From an uncultured Candidatus Saccharibacteria bacterium (GTDB taxonomy: Bacteria; Patescibacteriota; Saccharimonadia; Saccharimonadales; Saccharimonadaceae): DNA of 40,970 bases. The notes beneath the pieces were generated by a model that was not told the DNA's origin, did no database searches, and saw only the letters and a list, made by a program, of their open reading frames with translations. This document shows positions 14,095 to 23,100 of the stretch, piece after piece (positions within the stretch are counted from its first letter, which is position 1; each line of letters starts with the position of its first letter). The position numbers and the translations under genes were made by a program. Location: positions 1 through 40,970 of the forward strand of contig CALBZW010000021.1 in the NCBI GenBank assembly GCA_937889535.1, written 5' to 3'.

Positions 14095-14976
14095 ATGAAA
14101 TACCGTAAACCTACTAAAGCAATTATCACTGATGCGGGATGCGCGAGTCGATTCTTGCCGATTACTAAGACCGTTCCGAAAGCCATGCTGCCAATTGGTG
14201 CGAAGCCAATTATGCAGCTCGTCGTCGAAGAGTGTGCGAATGCTGGTATTGAAGAGATTATTATTGTCGCGACCGCCGAGGGGAAACCGATCTACGAAGA
14301 TTACTTCTATAATGCCGCAACGAAGATCAAGAAACAGCTTGCGTCGCAAGGTAAGGATGATCGCTATACGCCAATCGCTGACTTGATGGAGCTGCCGAAG
14401 ATTGTTGTTATCGAACAAGACCCGTCTTATCCGTATGGGAACGGTTCACCGATTGCTAGCGCGCGCAAGTTTATTGACGATGATGAGGCCTTCGTTGCTT
14501 TGTATTCGGACGATGTCGTTTTTGGTACATCGGATGTGAAGACCCTGATTGAGGCCTATGAACGCAATCCTGAAGCTAAAGCGGTCATTATCGCCCAAGA
14601 AATGCCAACCGAGGTATTGAATAAATATGGTATTATTCGCCTCGCCGATGAGGAGAGGATGACACTGCATAATATCGTTGAGAAGCCAAAAATTGAAGAG
14701 GCGCCGTCGAACTTGACTAGTTACGGGCGCTATTTGTTGACTCCGGAGGTATTCAAATATCTCGACCCGCGCAACACCGGGCTGGACAATGAACTTTGGA
14801 CGGTCGATGCGATTACGCGTCTGGTAGAGGATGGTGACGTAATTGTTGAGAAGACTCGTGGCAAATGGCTTACGACCGGTGATCCGAAGAATTACTTCAT
14901 GACTTTGTTGCAGTATACCATGGACCACGAAGATTATGCTGGCGACGTCAAACGCATGATTAACGAGCAATATTAA
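14095..14976 (+). CDS. galU: UTP-glucose-1-phosphate uridylyltransferase (GalU-like)
   Basis: This enzyme makes UDP-glucose from UTP and glucose-1-phosphate, a donor for envelope glycans. The 293-residue sequence follows GalU throughout: FLPITKTVPKAMLPIGAKPIMQLVVEE, EEIIIVAT, the catalytic Asp region VALYSDDVVFG, YGIIRL, NIVEKP, and WLTTGDPKNYF. The N-terminal nucleotide loop is atypical (DAGCASR rather than AGLGTR), so a different nucleotide or sugar cannot be excluded. A CAAGGAGA site precedes the ATG, with TATAAT at 14063-14068. The next gene follows after 20 nt and is likely co-transcribed. Confidence 0.88.
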   Translation: MKYRKPTKAIITDAGCASRFLPITKTVPKAMLPIGAKPIMQLVVEECANAGIEEIIIVATAEGKPIYEDYFYNAATKIKKQLASQGKDDRYTPIADLMELPKIVVIEQDPSYPYGNGSPIASARKFIDDDEAFVALYSDDVVFGTSDVKTLIEAYERNPEAKAVIIAQEMPTEVLNKYGIIRLADEERMTLHNIVEKPKIEEAPSNLTSYGRYLLTPEVFKYLDPRNTGLDNELWTVDAITRLVEDGDVIVEKTRGKWLTTGDPKNYFMTLLQYTMDHEDYAGDVKRMINEQY

Positions 14977-14996
14977 GAGTTACGGTAGGAGGTAAA

Positions 14997-15413
14997 ATGA
15001 ACGTAGCAGAATGGATTCTAGTAGTATTATTATCGGTAACTTTGTTAATTTTCTTGGTATCTGCCATTGTGTTGATTATCAAGCTGATTTTCTTGGCCGA
15101 GGAAGCGAAAAAAATCGTCCAAACTGGCCAGGGAATCGCAGCCAAAGCTGACGACATTATTGATAATGTCAAAGGTATGACCTCGGTTGGCGGGATTGTA
15201 AAAACTTTTGCAAACCGCGTCATGGAAAATCAAGAGCGTAGGTATGCCGAGGAAGACGCCGCGCGGGCTGCCGCGGCTGAGGAAATGGCAAAAGAGGCGG
15301 CTGCTGCTGAACGGGAGGCTCGTGCTGCCGTTCGCGCTGGTGCCAAGGTCAAGGCTGCTGCCAGCAAAGTAAAAAGTGCCGCCAGTAGCGCCGCGAAAGC
15401 AGCGAAGAAATAA
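14997..15413 (+). CDS. Single-pass membrane protein with Ala-rich coiled coil
   Basis: The protein has 138 residues. An AGGAGG site lies 7 nt before the ATG. Residues 6-34 form one strong transmembrane helix, residues 35-75 a short amphipathic linker, and residues 76-138 a very Ala/Glu/Lys-rich helix (RAAAAEEMAKEAAAAERE) ending in a basic Ala-Lys tail. No family is recognised. It sits downstream of galU and ends in a bidirectional terminator. Confidence 0.75.
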   Translation: MNVAEWILVVLLSVTLLIFLVSAIVLIIKLIFLAEEAKKIVQTGQGIAAKADDIIDNVKGMTSVGGIVKTFANRVMENQERRYAEEDAARAAAAEEMAKEAAAAEREARAAVRAGAKVKAAASKVKSAASSAAKAAKK

Positions 15414-15436
15414 TAACTAGTCGGTAATCAGGCAGT

Positions 15437-15469
15437 AAAAAGAGCTCAGCAGCTACGCTGGGCTCTTTT
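15437..15469. terminator. Bidirectional terminator between convergent genes
   Basis: AAAAAGAGCTCAGC / GCTGGGCTCTTTT forms a stem with A and T runs on both sides. Confidence 0.85.
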
Positions 15470-15476
15470 AAAGAAC

Positions 15477-16229
15477 TTACTTTTTCAATTTTGTTTCTTC
15501 GCAGACTATAGCAAACGTCGGCATCGGCATTGGCACTATAACCTCGAAATCCCAACCTAAATATGCCGCCACTTGTAAGCAGAAATTAAAACTTGCATCC
15601 GACGCCGAGTGCCCTCGATAGAATTTTCGACCCATTCGCCGTATTACTCTGGAATCTACGCGAAATCCGTTTGACGCATCCATGGCATAGCAGAAAGACG
15701 ACGTGACTACGATTGATTTATTGCAAACTCCATTCGCCAGATACATCAGGTCTTCTGGAGAAAAAGCAATCGGTTCGTCCCCCGGATGATTATGTACCAT
15801 AACTCCGCCCGGATTCTGTAATATTAAATGAAGTTCATCCTTGCCTACGGTCGCTATCGTCGGGCAGTTGATTGTCGATTCGCAAATTTTCCGCTCATCT
15901 TTGGTAAAGAAGGCGACGTATTCGACCTTCTCGTTGCGGAGATTCATCATGACCTCTGGAATAGTATCGCCATGGTTTGTAGCCACTGGCTCGCCCCATT
16001 CCTCCAAAATAAGCGCATGTCGTCGCTGCTGTTTGGTGTCTTGAATTTTGAATAGTTCAATTCTGAGCCGCACGAACATGGCAATAGCCATTAGTATAAA
16101 TAATACTTTCATGGCTATTGAGTTTAGCGTAAAGGCTAAACTCAAATCGGCTATAAGAGTTCCTGCGTAAATACCGGCCGATAAATAATTGAAAAATTGA
16201 CAGGTTGCATAAATTTTTGAGTTCTGCAT
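15477..16229 (-). CDS. Membrane-anchored JAMM/RadC-like metalloprotease
   Basis: The 250-residue protein begins with two hydrophobic helices (about residues 12-35 and 38-58). The cytosolic part contains VMVHNHPGDEPIAFSPEDL, the JAMM/MPN+ motif HxH(x8)SxxD with H146, H148, S157 and D160, and a likely catalytic Glu at E103 in VEYVAFF. JAMM proteins cleave isopeptide or peptide bonds or, in RadC, have an uncertain DNA-linked role. A membrane-anchored form is unusual for RadC. The start has a GGGGG site and a consensus promoter upstream. The substrate is unknown. Confidence 0.75.
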   Translation of the reverse strand: MQNSKIYATCQFFNYLSAGIYAGTLIADLSLAFTLNSIAMKVLFILMAIAMFVRLRIELFKIQDTKQQRRHALILEEWGEPVATNHGDTIPEVMMNLRNEKVEYVAFFTKDERKICESTINCPTIATVGKDELHLILQNPGGVMVHNHPGDEPIAFSPEDLMYLANGVCNKSIVVTSSFCYAMDASNGFRVDSRVIRRMGRKFYRGHSASDASFNFCLQVAAYLGWDFEVIVPMPMPTFAIVCEETKLKK

Positions 16230-16279
16230 TTTTATCCCCCTAAATTGTAAAAGTATTCTAGGACATAGCCTATCTTATT

Positions 16280-16308
16280 ATTGTAGCACACATCTGCGAA
16301 AAAGTCAA
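16280..16308 (-). promoter_or_regulatory. Promoter of the JAMM-motif gene
   Basis: On the minus strand TTGACT and TACAAT are 17 nt apart, with TGTGC before the -10 box. Confidence 0.7.
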
Positions 16309-16341
16309 GAGCTACGATCTTAAAATATCTCTCTACCTCAA

Positions 16342-16374
16342 TAAAAATGGCACGATCACAAACGACCGTGCCAA
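16342..16374 (-). terminator. Terminator of the TelA operon
   Basis: A GGCACG / CGTGCC hairpin is followed on the minus strand by a T run. It lies about 50 nt after the PBP-VWA stop codon. Confidence 0.7.
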
Positions 16375-16424
16375 ATTTTAGAAGGTGAGACTCTATCTCT
16401 TGTAGGCCAATCTGACTGATGTCA

Positions 16425-18089
16425 CTATAACTGCACGTTAAACAGATTTCGCAATTGATTAACGATGTCATCAGTCTGCGCATTAATCAGTGCTGCTTCA
16501 TTTACTTCGCTGAGTCGCCGCAATTCCTCCGAATCGCTCAGATTATAACCTATCGTATAAACCGGAACCTTCATTCCGCCGACAATATCGGTAATTCTGC
16601 CCAGACTATAGCCGCGATTTTGCTCTCCGTCTGACAGCACGAACAGCATCAGCTTCGCATCCGGCACTTCTTCGGCCTTCTTGCTCAACATATCCAGCGC
16701 CACCAAGACTGCATCATAAGTCGCCGTGCCGCCGTTCGCAGTTAATGCTTTTACTGCGCCCGAAAAGTAGGCTCGTTGCGTCTCATCGAACTGCTCCAAT
16801 TCAAGATTGATGTAAACATCGTCCGAATAAGAGACCAGCCCGATGTAGTTATCGCTGCTTATGTAACTTGCAGTTGAAATCAGTGACTCCTTCAACGCAT
16901 TGAGCGGTTCGCCGTCCATCGACCCAGAAATATCAGCTACGAAAACTGCAATAATCGGCTTGCCGCCGTCTTTGTTAGCTTTCCAAATTTTCTGCGCCGC
17001 CAAATATCCGGCACCGTCCAGCCCTGCACTCTGCTCTTTATAGTCATCGTGCAAATTAAAGCCTTTTTCATCAGCAATCTTCTGCGCCTCGTCACTCAAA
17101 CAGTATTCGACGAACAATTTCGCTGCTTCCTGCTTTTCGTCCGAAACGTAGTCGAACGTATATACAGGATGGTCATGACGGATCCCCGCCGGAGTATAGA
17201 CATAATCCTTCAGTTCAGGCGTATTATGATACGCCTGCTCTTCCATTACCATCGCTTTGATAATGCCTTTCGCCGCCTGCTCCCGCAGTACCGCCGTCGT
17301 GTAAGCTACCGGCGGAGACTGTTTCTGATAATCAAGCAACTTCTGGGATGCCGTGTCCGAAAGCGGATTTTCGGAATCAAAACTGTACAACATCGACGCC
17401 AAGATATTCAGTCCGGTCGACGACGTGTACGGATTTGTGTATGCGAACGTTAAATCGCCTGCCAAGCTTGCCTCCAGGACCTTATCTACTGTGACACTCT
17501 TATACTTTTCGGTAAAAGTTTCGTAAGTCTTTTTCTCCATCAGGATTCCTGCCGTATTACCAGCAATCCGATCGGATATTTTTACGATACCAAGACCTTT
17601 GCTACGCAGCATTTCTCCCCAAGCGTAGGATGACGGTATATAGACGTCTGGCCGATAATCGCCCTCCGTCATATAGGTTACCACTTCGCCGGAGGTTATT
17701 TTGCGCACTGTCACACTCACGGTTTTTCCGTTAATCTGAACTTTTTGACTATTAAAATTCTTCGCCCAGACATTCAAGAGATCGTCCGGAGCATCCGCGG
17801 TCAGCTCGGTCGCGCCCGCTATCTCGACATCAATCTGCCCGCTACCCTTCGTGGTCAGCGGGAAAGTATCTATGCTTGCCAGCGCTTTCACTTCTGTACT
17901 GGTGTCATAGATGTCGAGTGGCGCGTCAACGGTTGACGTATTAACTTTCGTCAGCTTTGACGAAAGTTCCTCTACTGCTTCGTTATAAGTCAGAGTTTTG
18001 CCCTCTTCATAACCCGGTGTGCTGCAGCCAGTTAAACAGCAAATTGCGACCAACATCATGGCCAAGATTCTCTTCGTTGTACGTTTCAT
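16425..18089 (-). CDS. Lipoprotein with solute-binding-like domain and von Willebrand A domain
   Basis: The 554-residue protein has an N-terminal lipobox CLTGC (lipidated C22), a periplasmic-binding-protein-like region (about residues 70-350, with RPDVYIPSSYAWGEML and VEYCLSDEAQKIA), and a C-terminal VWA domain with the complete MIDAS DISGS (D386, S388, S390), a later Thr in NGGTATYD, and SDGEQNRG. It should sit outside the cell and bind a divalent cation through MIDAS. It is the last gene of an operon with TelA and an XpaC-like protein, a grouping seen in other bacteria where the three are thought to act together in envelope stress or toxic anion resistance. The GGGAGG site is clear. Confidence 0.85.
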   Translation of the reverse strand: MKRTTKRILAMMLVAICCLTGCSTPGYEEGKTLTYNEAVEELSSKLTKVNTSTVDAPLDIYDTSTEVKALASIDTFPLTTKGSGQIDVEIAGATELTADAPDDLLNVWAKNFNSQKVQINGKTVSVTVRKITSGEVVTYMTEGDYRPDVYIPSSYAWGEMLRSKGLGIVKISDRIAGNTAGILMEKKTYETFTEKYKSVTVDKVLEASLAGDLTFAYTNPYTSSTGLNILASMLYSFDSENPLSDTASQKLLDYQKQSPPVAYTTAVLREQAAKGIIKAMVMEEQAYHNTPELKDYVYTPAGIRHDHPVYTFDYVSDEKQEAAKLFVEYCLSDEAQKIADEKGFNLHDDYKEQSAGLDGAGYLAAQKIWKANKDGGKPIIAVFVADISGSMDGEPLNALKESLISTASYISSDNYIGLVSYSDDVYINLELEQFDETQRAYFSGAVKALTANGGTATYDAVLVALDMLSKKAEEVPDAKLMLFVLSDGEQNRGYSLGRITDIVGGMKVPVYTIGYNLSDSEELRRLSEVNEAALINAQTDDIVNQLRNLFNVQL

Positions 18090-18092
18090 TCT

Positions 18093-18860
18093 TTATTCCT
18101 CCCTTAAAGAATCGCGGATTACTGCAATCCAGTTCTCCACTTCGCTCCTGTCGCTATCCTCGCCGGCATTATATTGGTTAATCCAATCTGCTGACGCCTT
18201 CAGCAACTCCTTCGTGTTACTCAATTTTTTGCGGTTGTCCTTCAGGTATTTGTTAACCTTCTTTTCGTCCAGAGACTCAGCCGAATCCGCTGCAATGCAA
18301 AGATTGATGACATTTCTGAAGTTCTGGCAAATTCTGCGCTCAACATTATCCAAGACATTTATGGTGTCCTTCAAATATCGTGCATCATTCGCCTCAATCA
18401 ATGCATTTTGTTTCTCTTGCAGCGCGTCCATTGCGTCCATTTGTTCCAAACACTGCATAACCAAGTCTTCCAGCGCCGGCATTTCATCCTGCAACTGCTC
18501 TAAGCGTCTGCGGGTAAGATCCGGGTTAGTGCTATCCTTGGCGTAATCCGCCAGTACACGCGACCGATTTTGCGCTGAGCGCATTTTCTGCTCCAGCTCT
18601 TTCTTCTGCTCGCGCGCCGCTTTAATAACGGGTATGCTGCAAATAATCACGCATGCCGAGCTCATAAACGACAAGCATTGCCCTACTAACTGCACTTTGC
18701 TTAGGAATCGTACTCCATATCCGATAATTATCCAGTCCTTTAAGATTGTGCTAGATAATATCAGAATCAAAAAACCGCTGACAGCAAAAACTAAACTAAT
18801 TTTCACTGCAATCAGTCGTCGTTTTGCTCGCTGTTTCGCCTTTGTCTTAGCTCCCTTCAA
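18093..18860 (-). CDS. XpaC-like membrane protein with coiled coil
   Basis: The 255-residue protein has a basic N-terminus, two transmembrane helices (about residues 20-40 and 55-80), then a long helical region (LEQKMRSAQNRSRVLADYAKD, NALIEANDARYLKDTINVLDNVERRI). The arrangement and position beside telA match XpaC-type proteins. The start codon is TTG: an AGGAGG site lies 9 nt upstream, and there is no nearby ATG. It follows TelA by 29 nt and precedes the PBP-VWA gene by 3 nt. Confidence 0.72.
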   Translation of the reverse strand: MKGAKTKAKQRAKRRLIAVKISLVFAVSGFLILILSSTILKDWIIIGYGVRFLSKVQLVGQCLSFMSSACVIICSIPVIKAAREQKKELEQKMRSAQNRSRVLADYAKDSTNPDLTRRRLEQLQDEMPALEDLVMQCLEQMDAMDALQEKQNALIEANDARYLKDTINVLDNVERRICQNFRNVINLCIAADSAESLDEKKVNKYLKDNRKKLSNTKELLKASADWINQYNAGEDSDRSEVENWIAVIRDSLREE

Positions 18861-18889
18861 TTGTTCTCACCTCCTAATTGTCAAAGTTC

Positions 18890-20044
18890 TTAACGTCCTG
18901 CCCGTTGGCTGGCGCCGATTAGCTTCTGCTGCAGATCTTCCTCTGCCTTGCGCAGTTCGGCTTCCGCCGCCGCTCGTTTTTTGCGGCCCTCTTCCTGAAT
19001 CGTCAAAACATCATCAATTGTAGCTAAAAGCTCAGTATTGCTGACTTTTATTGCCTCAATATCAATAATGCCGCGCTCGGACTCTTTTGCTGCCGCCACC
19101 GTACTCGTATGCAGCTTCCGCGCAGTTTCTTCCATCATCTGGCTGGTTAAGTCAGTGATCTGCTTCTGCATCTTCGCTGCGTCCTCGTTATGCTGGATAG
19201 CCAGCGCAACTGCAATTTTTTGCTTCCAGATCGGAATCGTGTTATTTACGCTACTCTGAATCTTGCGCGCTAATTGCTCATCGGTCTTCTGTACCAAGCG
19301 AATCTGCGGTGCCGTCTGTAAACAAACCGCCCGCGTCAGCTCAAGGTCGTACAGCTGTTTCTCGAAATTCTCGCATTGATCCTTGAGATCACTATACAGA
19401 AATGCATCTTCCTGCGCGCCAGTTATCTCAGCCTTACGTTTCAGATCGGCGAGCTCACCGTTCCGTGTCTCTTCCAGCTTCTGCTTTCCGGCCAAGATAT
19501 ACATCGTCAGCTCCTTGTAATATTCGAGATTCTGCTGATACATTTCATCCAGCATCTTAATATCTACAAGTAATGTTGTACGCTGTCCGAGCAACTCTTT
19601 TTTCACTCGCTCCAGACTTCCGGCAACTTCGGTATATTTCACCCGCATGATTTCTGCCTTTTTCTTCACGGATCGAAAAGCTCCAAAAATTCCGCCGTTC
19701 TCGACGTCTTTGTCAAAATCTTTGATATTTACGCTCATTTCTGCGAGCAAATCTCCGATTTCACCGACGTCGCGCCCGACTACGCCTTCTAGTGCTCCGT
19801 TTGTAAAAGTCTCCAGTTTTTGCTGTGCCGTCTCGCCATAACGCGTAATAATTTCGCTATTATGTAAGTCAATCTGCTGTGCAAAACTTGTGACCTGCTG
19901 CTGTTCCTCGGGCTGTAGCTGAGCAATGCGCTGCATTGTGTCACTGACCTCTTTCAGCACATTCGCTTCTGCTACCTCTACCGATGTTGCATTTTCTCCC
20001 GGTGTCGTTTTTGGCAACTCTAATGTTATATTACTCATACCCAC
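18890..20044 (-). CDS. telA: TelA-family toxic anion resistance protein
   Basis: The 384-residue protein matches the TelA/KlaA family: an N-terminal Asp/Glu-rich segment, then long helices with LGQRTTLLVDIKMLDEMYQQNLEYYKELTMYI-like and IRLVQKTDEQLARKIQSSVNNTIPIWKQKI-like segments, and a C-terminal ARKLHTSTVAAAKES region. TelA proteins are cytoplasmic and linked to resistance to tellurite and envelope-targeting agents; the mechanism is not known. The first gene of the operon, it follows an 80-nt leader. The start may be the GTG at 20044 or the ATG at 20038, two codons later. Confidence 0.9.
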   Translation of the reverse strand: MGMSNITLELPKTTPGENATSVEVAEANVLKEVSDTMQRIAQLQPEEQQQVTSFAQQIDLHNSEIITRYGETAQQKLETFTNGALEGVVGRDVGEIGDLLAEMSVNIKDFDKDVENGGIFGAFRSVKKKAEIMRVKYTEVAGSLERVKKELLGQRTTLLVDIKMLDEMYQQNLEYYKELTMYILAGKQKLEETRNGELADLKRKAEITGAQEDAFLYSDLKDQCENFEKQLYDLELTRAVCLQTAPQIRLVQKTDEQLARKIQSSVNNTIPIWKQKIAVALAIQHNEDAAKMQKQITDLTSQMMEETARKLHTSTVAAAKESERGIIDIEAIKVSNTELLATIDDVLTIQEEGRKKRAAAEAELRKAEEDLQQKLIGASQRAGR

Positions 20045-20123
20045 ACCAACCTTTCTCTATATTTTGATCTATGAGTACACCAACAGACAGACCAGATTAT
20101 TCACCTAGTCTCGTTACCGCACT

Positions 20124-20152
20124 ATTGTAGCACACATCGCCAGAAAAGTCAA
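20124..20152 (-). promoter_or_regulatory. Promoter of the TelA operon
   Basis: On the minus strand TTGACT and TACAAT are 17 nt apart, with TGTGC before the -10 box. Confidence 0.75.
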
Positions 20153-20191
20153 GTGTAACACCTTAAGTATTTTCTGTGTTATAATTGAACT

Positions 20192-23100
20192 ATGACGGAG
20201 GTAACCAAAGATTCTGAACCGCTAAAGCCTAGTGATTTCGTTCATCTGCATAATCATACTCACTATTCTTTGCTCGATGGTCTGACAAAAATCCCAGAAC
20301 TTGTCGATTTTGTTAAGTCGCAGGGCATGGAAGGTGTCGCCGTGACCGACCACGGCACGATGAGCGGTCTTGTCGAGCTCTACAAGACCTGCAATGACGC
20401 TGGTATTAAGCCGGTGCTGGGTCTCGAAGCCTACGTTGCCGCGCGCGGACGCGAAGATCGCGACCCGGCTCACGACAAGCAGCGCTTCCATATTACTCTG
20501 CTCGCGATGAACAATGAAGGGTTTGAAAATCTTTGTCGCCTGATGACCGAAGCCGAAATTCATGGTAAATACTACAAGCCTCGTATCGACCACGAAATCA
20601 TGGAGCAGTATAGCGAAGGTATTATCTGTCTGAGCGGCTGTGCTGGGTCGGAAATTTCTGAGGCGATCCGTGCGCATGATGAGAAAAAGACCATGGAACT
20701 CGTCGAATGGTACCACAAGATCTATGGTGACCGGTTCTATCTTGAGATGCAAGATCACGGTCATCCTGATTCGCCTACGCACTGGGAAATCCAGAATGAC
20801 ATCAACGTTAAATTGCAAGAAATTTCCAAGCAGACTGGAATTCCACTTGTTGTGACTTGTGATGCGCACTATTTGCACCACGAAGATCAAGATGCGCACG
20901 AAGTCCTGCTCTGTGTCGGTACGGCCGCTAACCTTTCGAGCACGAACCGTATGACGTTGAAGGACTTCGAGCTACATGTTATCCCACCGACTGATATTAT
21001 TGAGCGCTGGGGTAAGGATTTCCCTGAAGCGATTCGCAATACCAGACGCATTGCTGATCGCTGTAATGTTGATTTGCAACTTGGGCGGATTCTGATTCCG
21101 AAGTTTCCGGTACCGGACGGCAGTAGCGAAAAAGAGTATTTGGATAAACTAGTCTTTCAAGGTCTAGTGTATCGCTATGGCGGTAAAACCCTTGAAGAGG
21201 CCGAACAGATTAGCGTTCCAGAGTGTCGAAAAATTCTTGAAGAAATAGACAAGTCAGAAGCGCGCCAAGAGGAGAAGCTAAAAATTTTGCCGCGGATTGA
21301 TTATGAGCTTGGCGTTGTCGACAAAATGGGGTACAACGGCTACTTCTTGATTGTCCAGGATTTCATTAACTGGGGCAAGAGTCAACGTATCGTCTACGGT
21401 CCAGGGCGCGGTAGTGCTGCTGGTAGTATTTTGGCCTACGCTCTGAGGATTACTGAGCTTGACCCATTGAAGTACGACTTGCTCTTTGAGCGTTTCTTGA
21501 ATCCAGACCGTATTAGTATGCCGGATATTGATACTGATATCCAAGACACGCGCCGCGACGAGGTAATTCAGTATTGTACTGATAAGTACGGCGAGGGTCG
21601 AGTCGGTAACATTGTGACTTTTGGTAAAATGATGGGGAAGATGGCGGTGCGCGATGTTGCTCGTGTCATGGAAGTTCCGTACGCCGAAGCTGACCATCTT
21701 GCGAAACTCGTGCCTGATCCAGAGCAGGGACACCACGTGCCAATTGGCCGCGCAATTAAGGAAGTGCCGGACTTGGCGCGCGAGTATCAGGGTAATCCGA
21801 TTTCGCACGAAGTCTTGGATTTTGCCGAGCGTCTAGAAGGTACGATTCGTAGCCATGGCGTACACGCCTGTGGTGTTGTGATTGCGCCGGATGATCTCGT
21901 GAAGTTCTTGCCAATGGAAGTTAGCGCGAAGGGGCCGCTCACGACGCAGTATCCTGGCCCGCAGATTGAGGAGCTGGGGCTACTCAAGATGGACTTCTTG
22001 GGGTTGAGCAACCTTAGCGTAATCAATAATGCTCTTCGGATGATCCGCAAAGTTTATCATGAAGATATTGACATGTACGGATTGCCGCTGGATGACGAGA
22101 AGACTTATGAACTATTACAGCGCGCTGAGACGACGGGTGTCTTCCAGCTGGAATCTGCCGGCATGAAACGTTACTTGCGCGACCTCAAGGCCAACCGTTT
22201 TGAAGATATCATCGCTATGGTCGCCCTGTACCGTCCAGGGCCGATGCAGTTTATCGACAGCTTCATTCGCCGTAAGCATGGCAAAGAGCCGATTACTTAT
22301 CTGCATCCGGGCCTAGAAAACTCCTTGAAAGACACTTACGGCATCATGATTTACCAAGAGCAGTTCATGCAGATCTCGCGTGAATGGTGTGGCTTTACTG
22401 GCGGTCAGGCTGATACCTTGAGGAAAGCGGTCGGTAAGAAGAAAGTTGACCTCATGAACAAGGTAAAGCCCGAGTTCATCCAAGGCGCGATCAAGGTCGG
22501 CGGCGCGACTGAGGCTATCGCTGAGCAGTTCTGGACCGAGCTGCTTGACTTCGCGAACTACTGCTTCAACAAATCCCACGCTGCGTGTTATGGCCTGGTG
22601 GCGTACTGGACCGCGTATCTAAAAGCGCATTATCCGGATGCTTTCATGGCCGCGCTCATGACGGCGGATATGCGTTCGACAGATCGTCTCGCGATTGAGA
22701 TTACTGAGTGTAAGCGTATGGGCATTCCGGTACTCGGGCCGGATATTAATGAATCGTATGGCGATTTCGGTATTGTCGGTACAGAAGGGAAGATTCGTTT
22801 CGGCTTGAGCGGCATTAAGAATATGGGCAAAGCGCTAGTCGAGGAGTTTGTCATTCCCGAGCGCGACAAGAATGGTCCGTTTACTAGCGTTTGCGACTTC
22901 GCCTCTCGAGTTAGTTCAACGAAATTTAATAAAAAGTCTTGGGAAGCCGCGATTAAGACTGGGGCGTTTGATAGCTTTGGTGATCGGAGCGATTTGTTAT
23001 TCAACCTGGAAAACGTCCAAGCGTACGGCGCGAAGCGCCAAAAGGATGCCGCTAGCGGCCAGACCGATTTATTCGGTGCGCTCGGCGATGCTGGAGCTGT

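Noticed and set aside
16232..16483. An 83-codon minus-strand frame between the TelA operon and the JAMM gene
   Set aside because: It runs across a terminator and a consensus promoter and has no ribosome-binding site.
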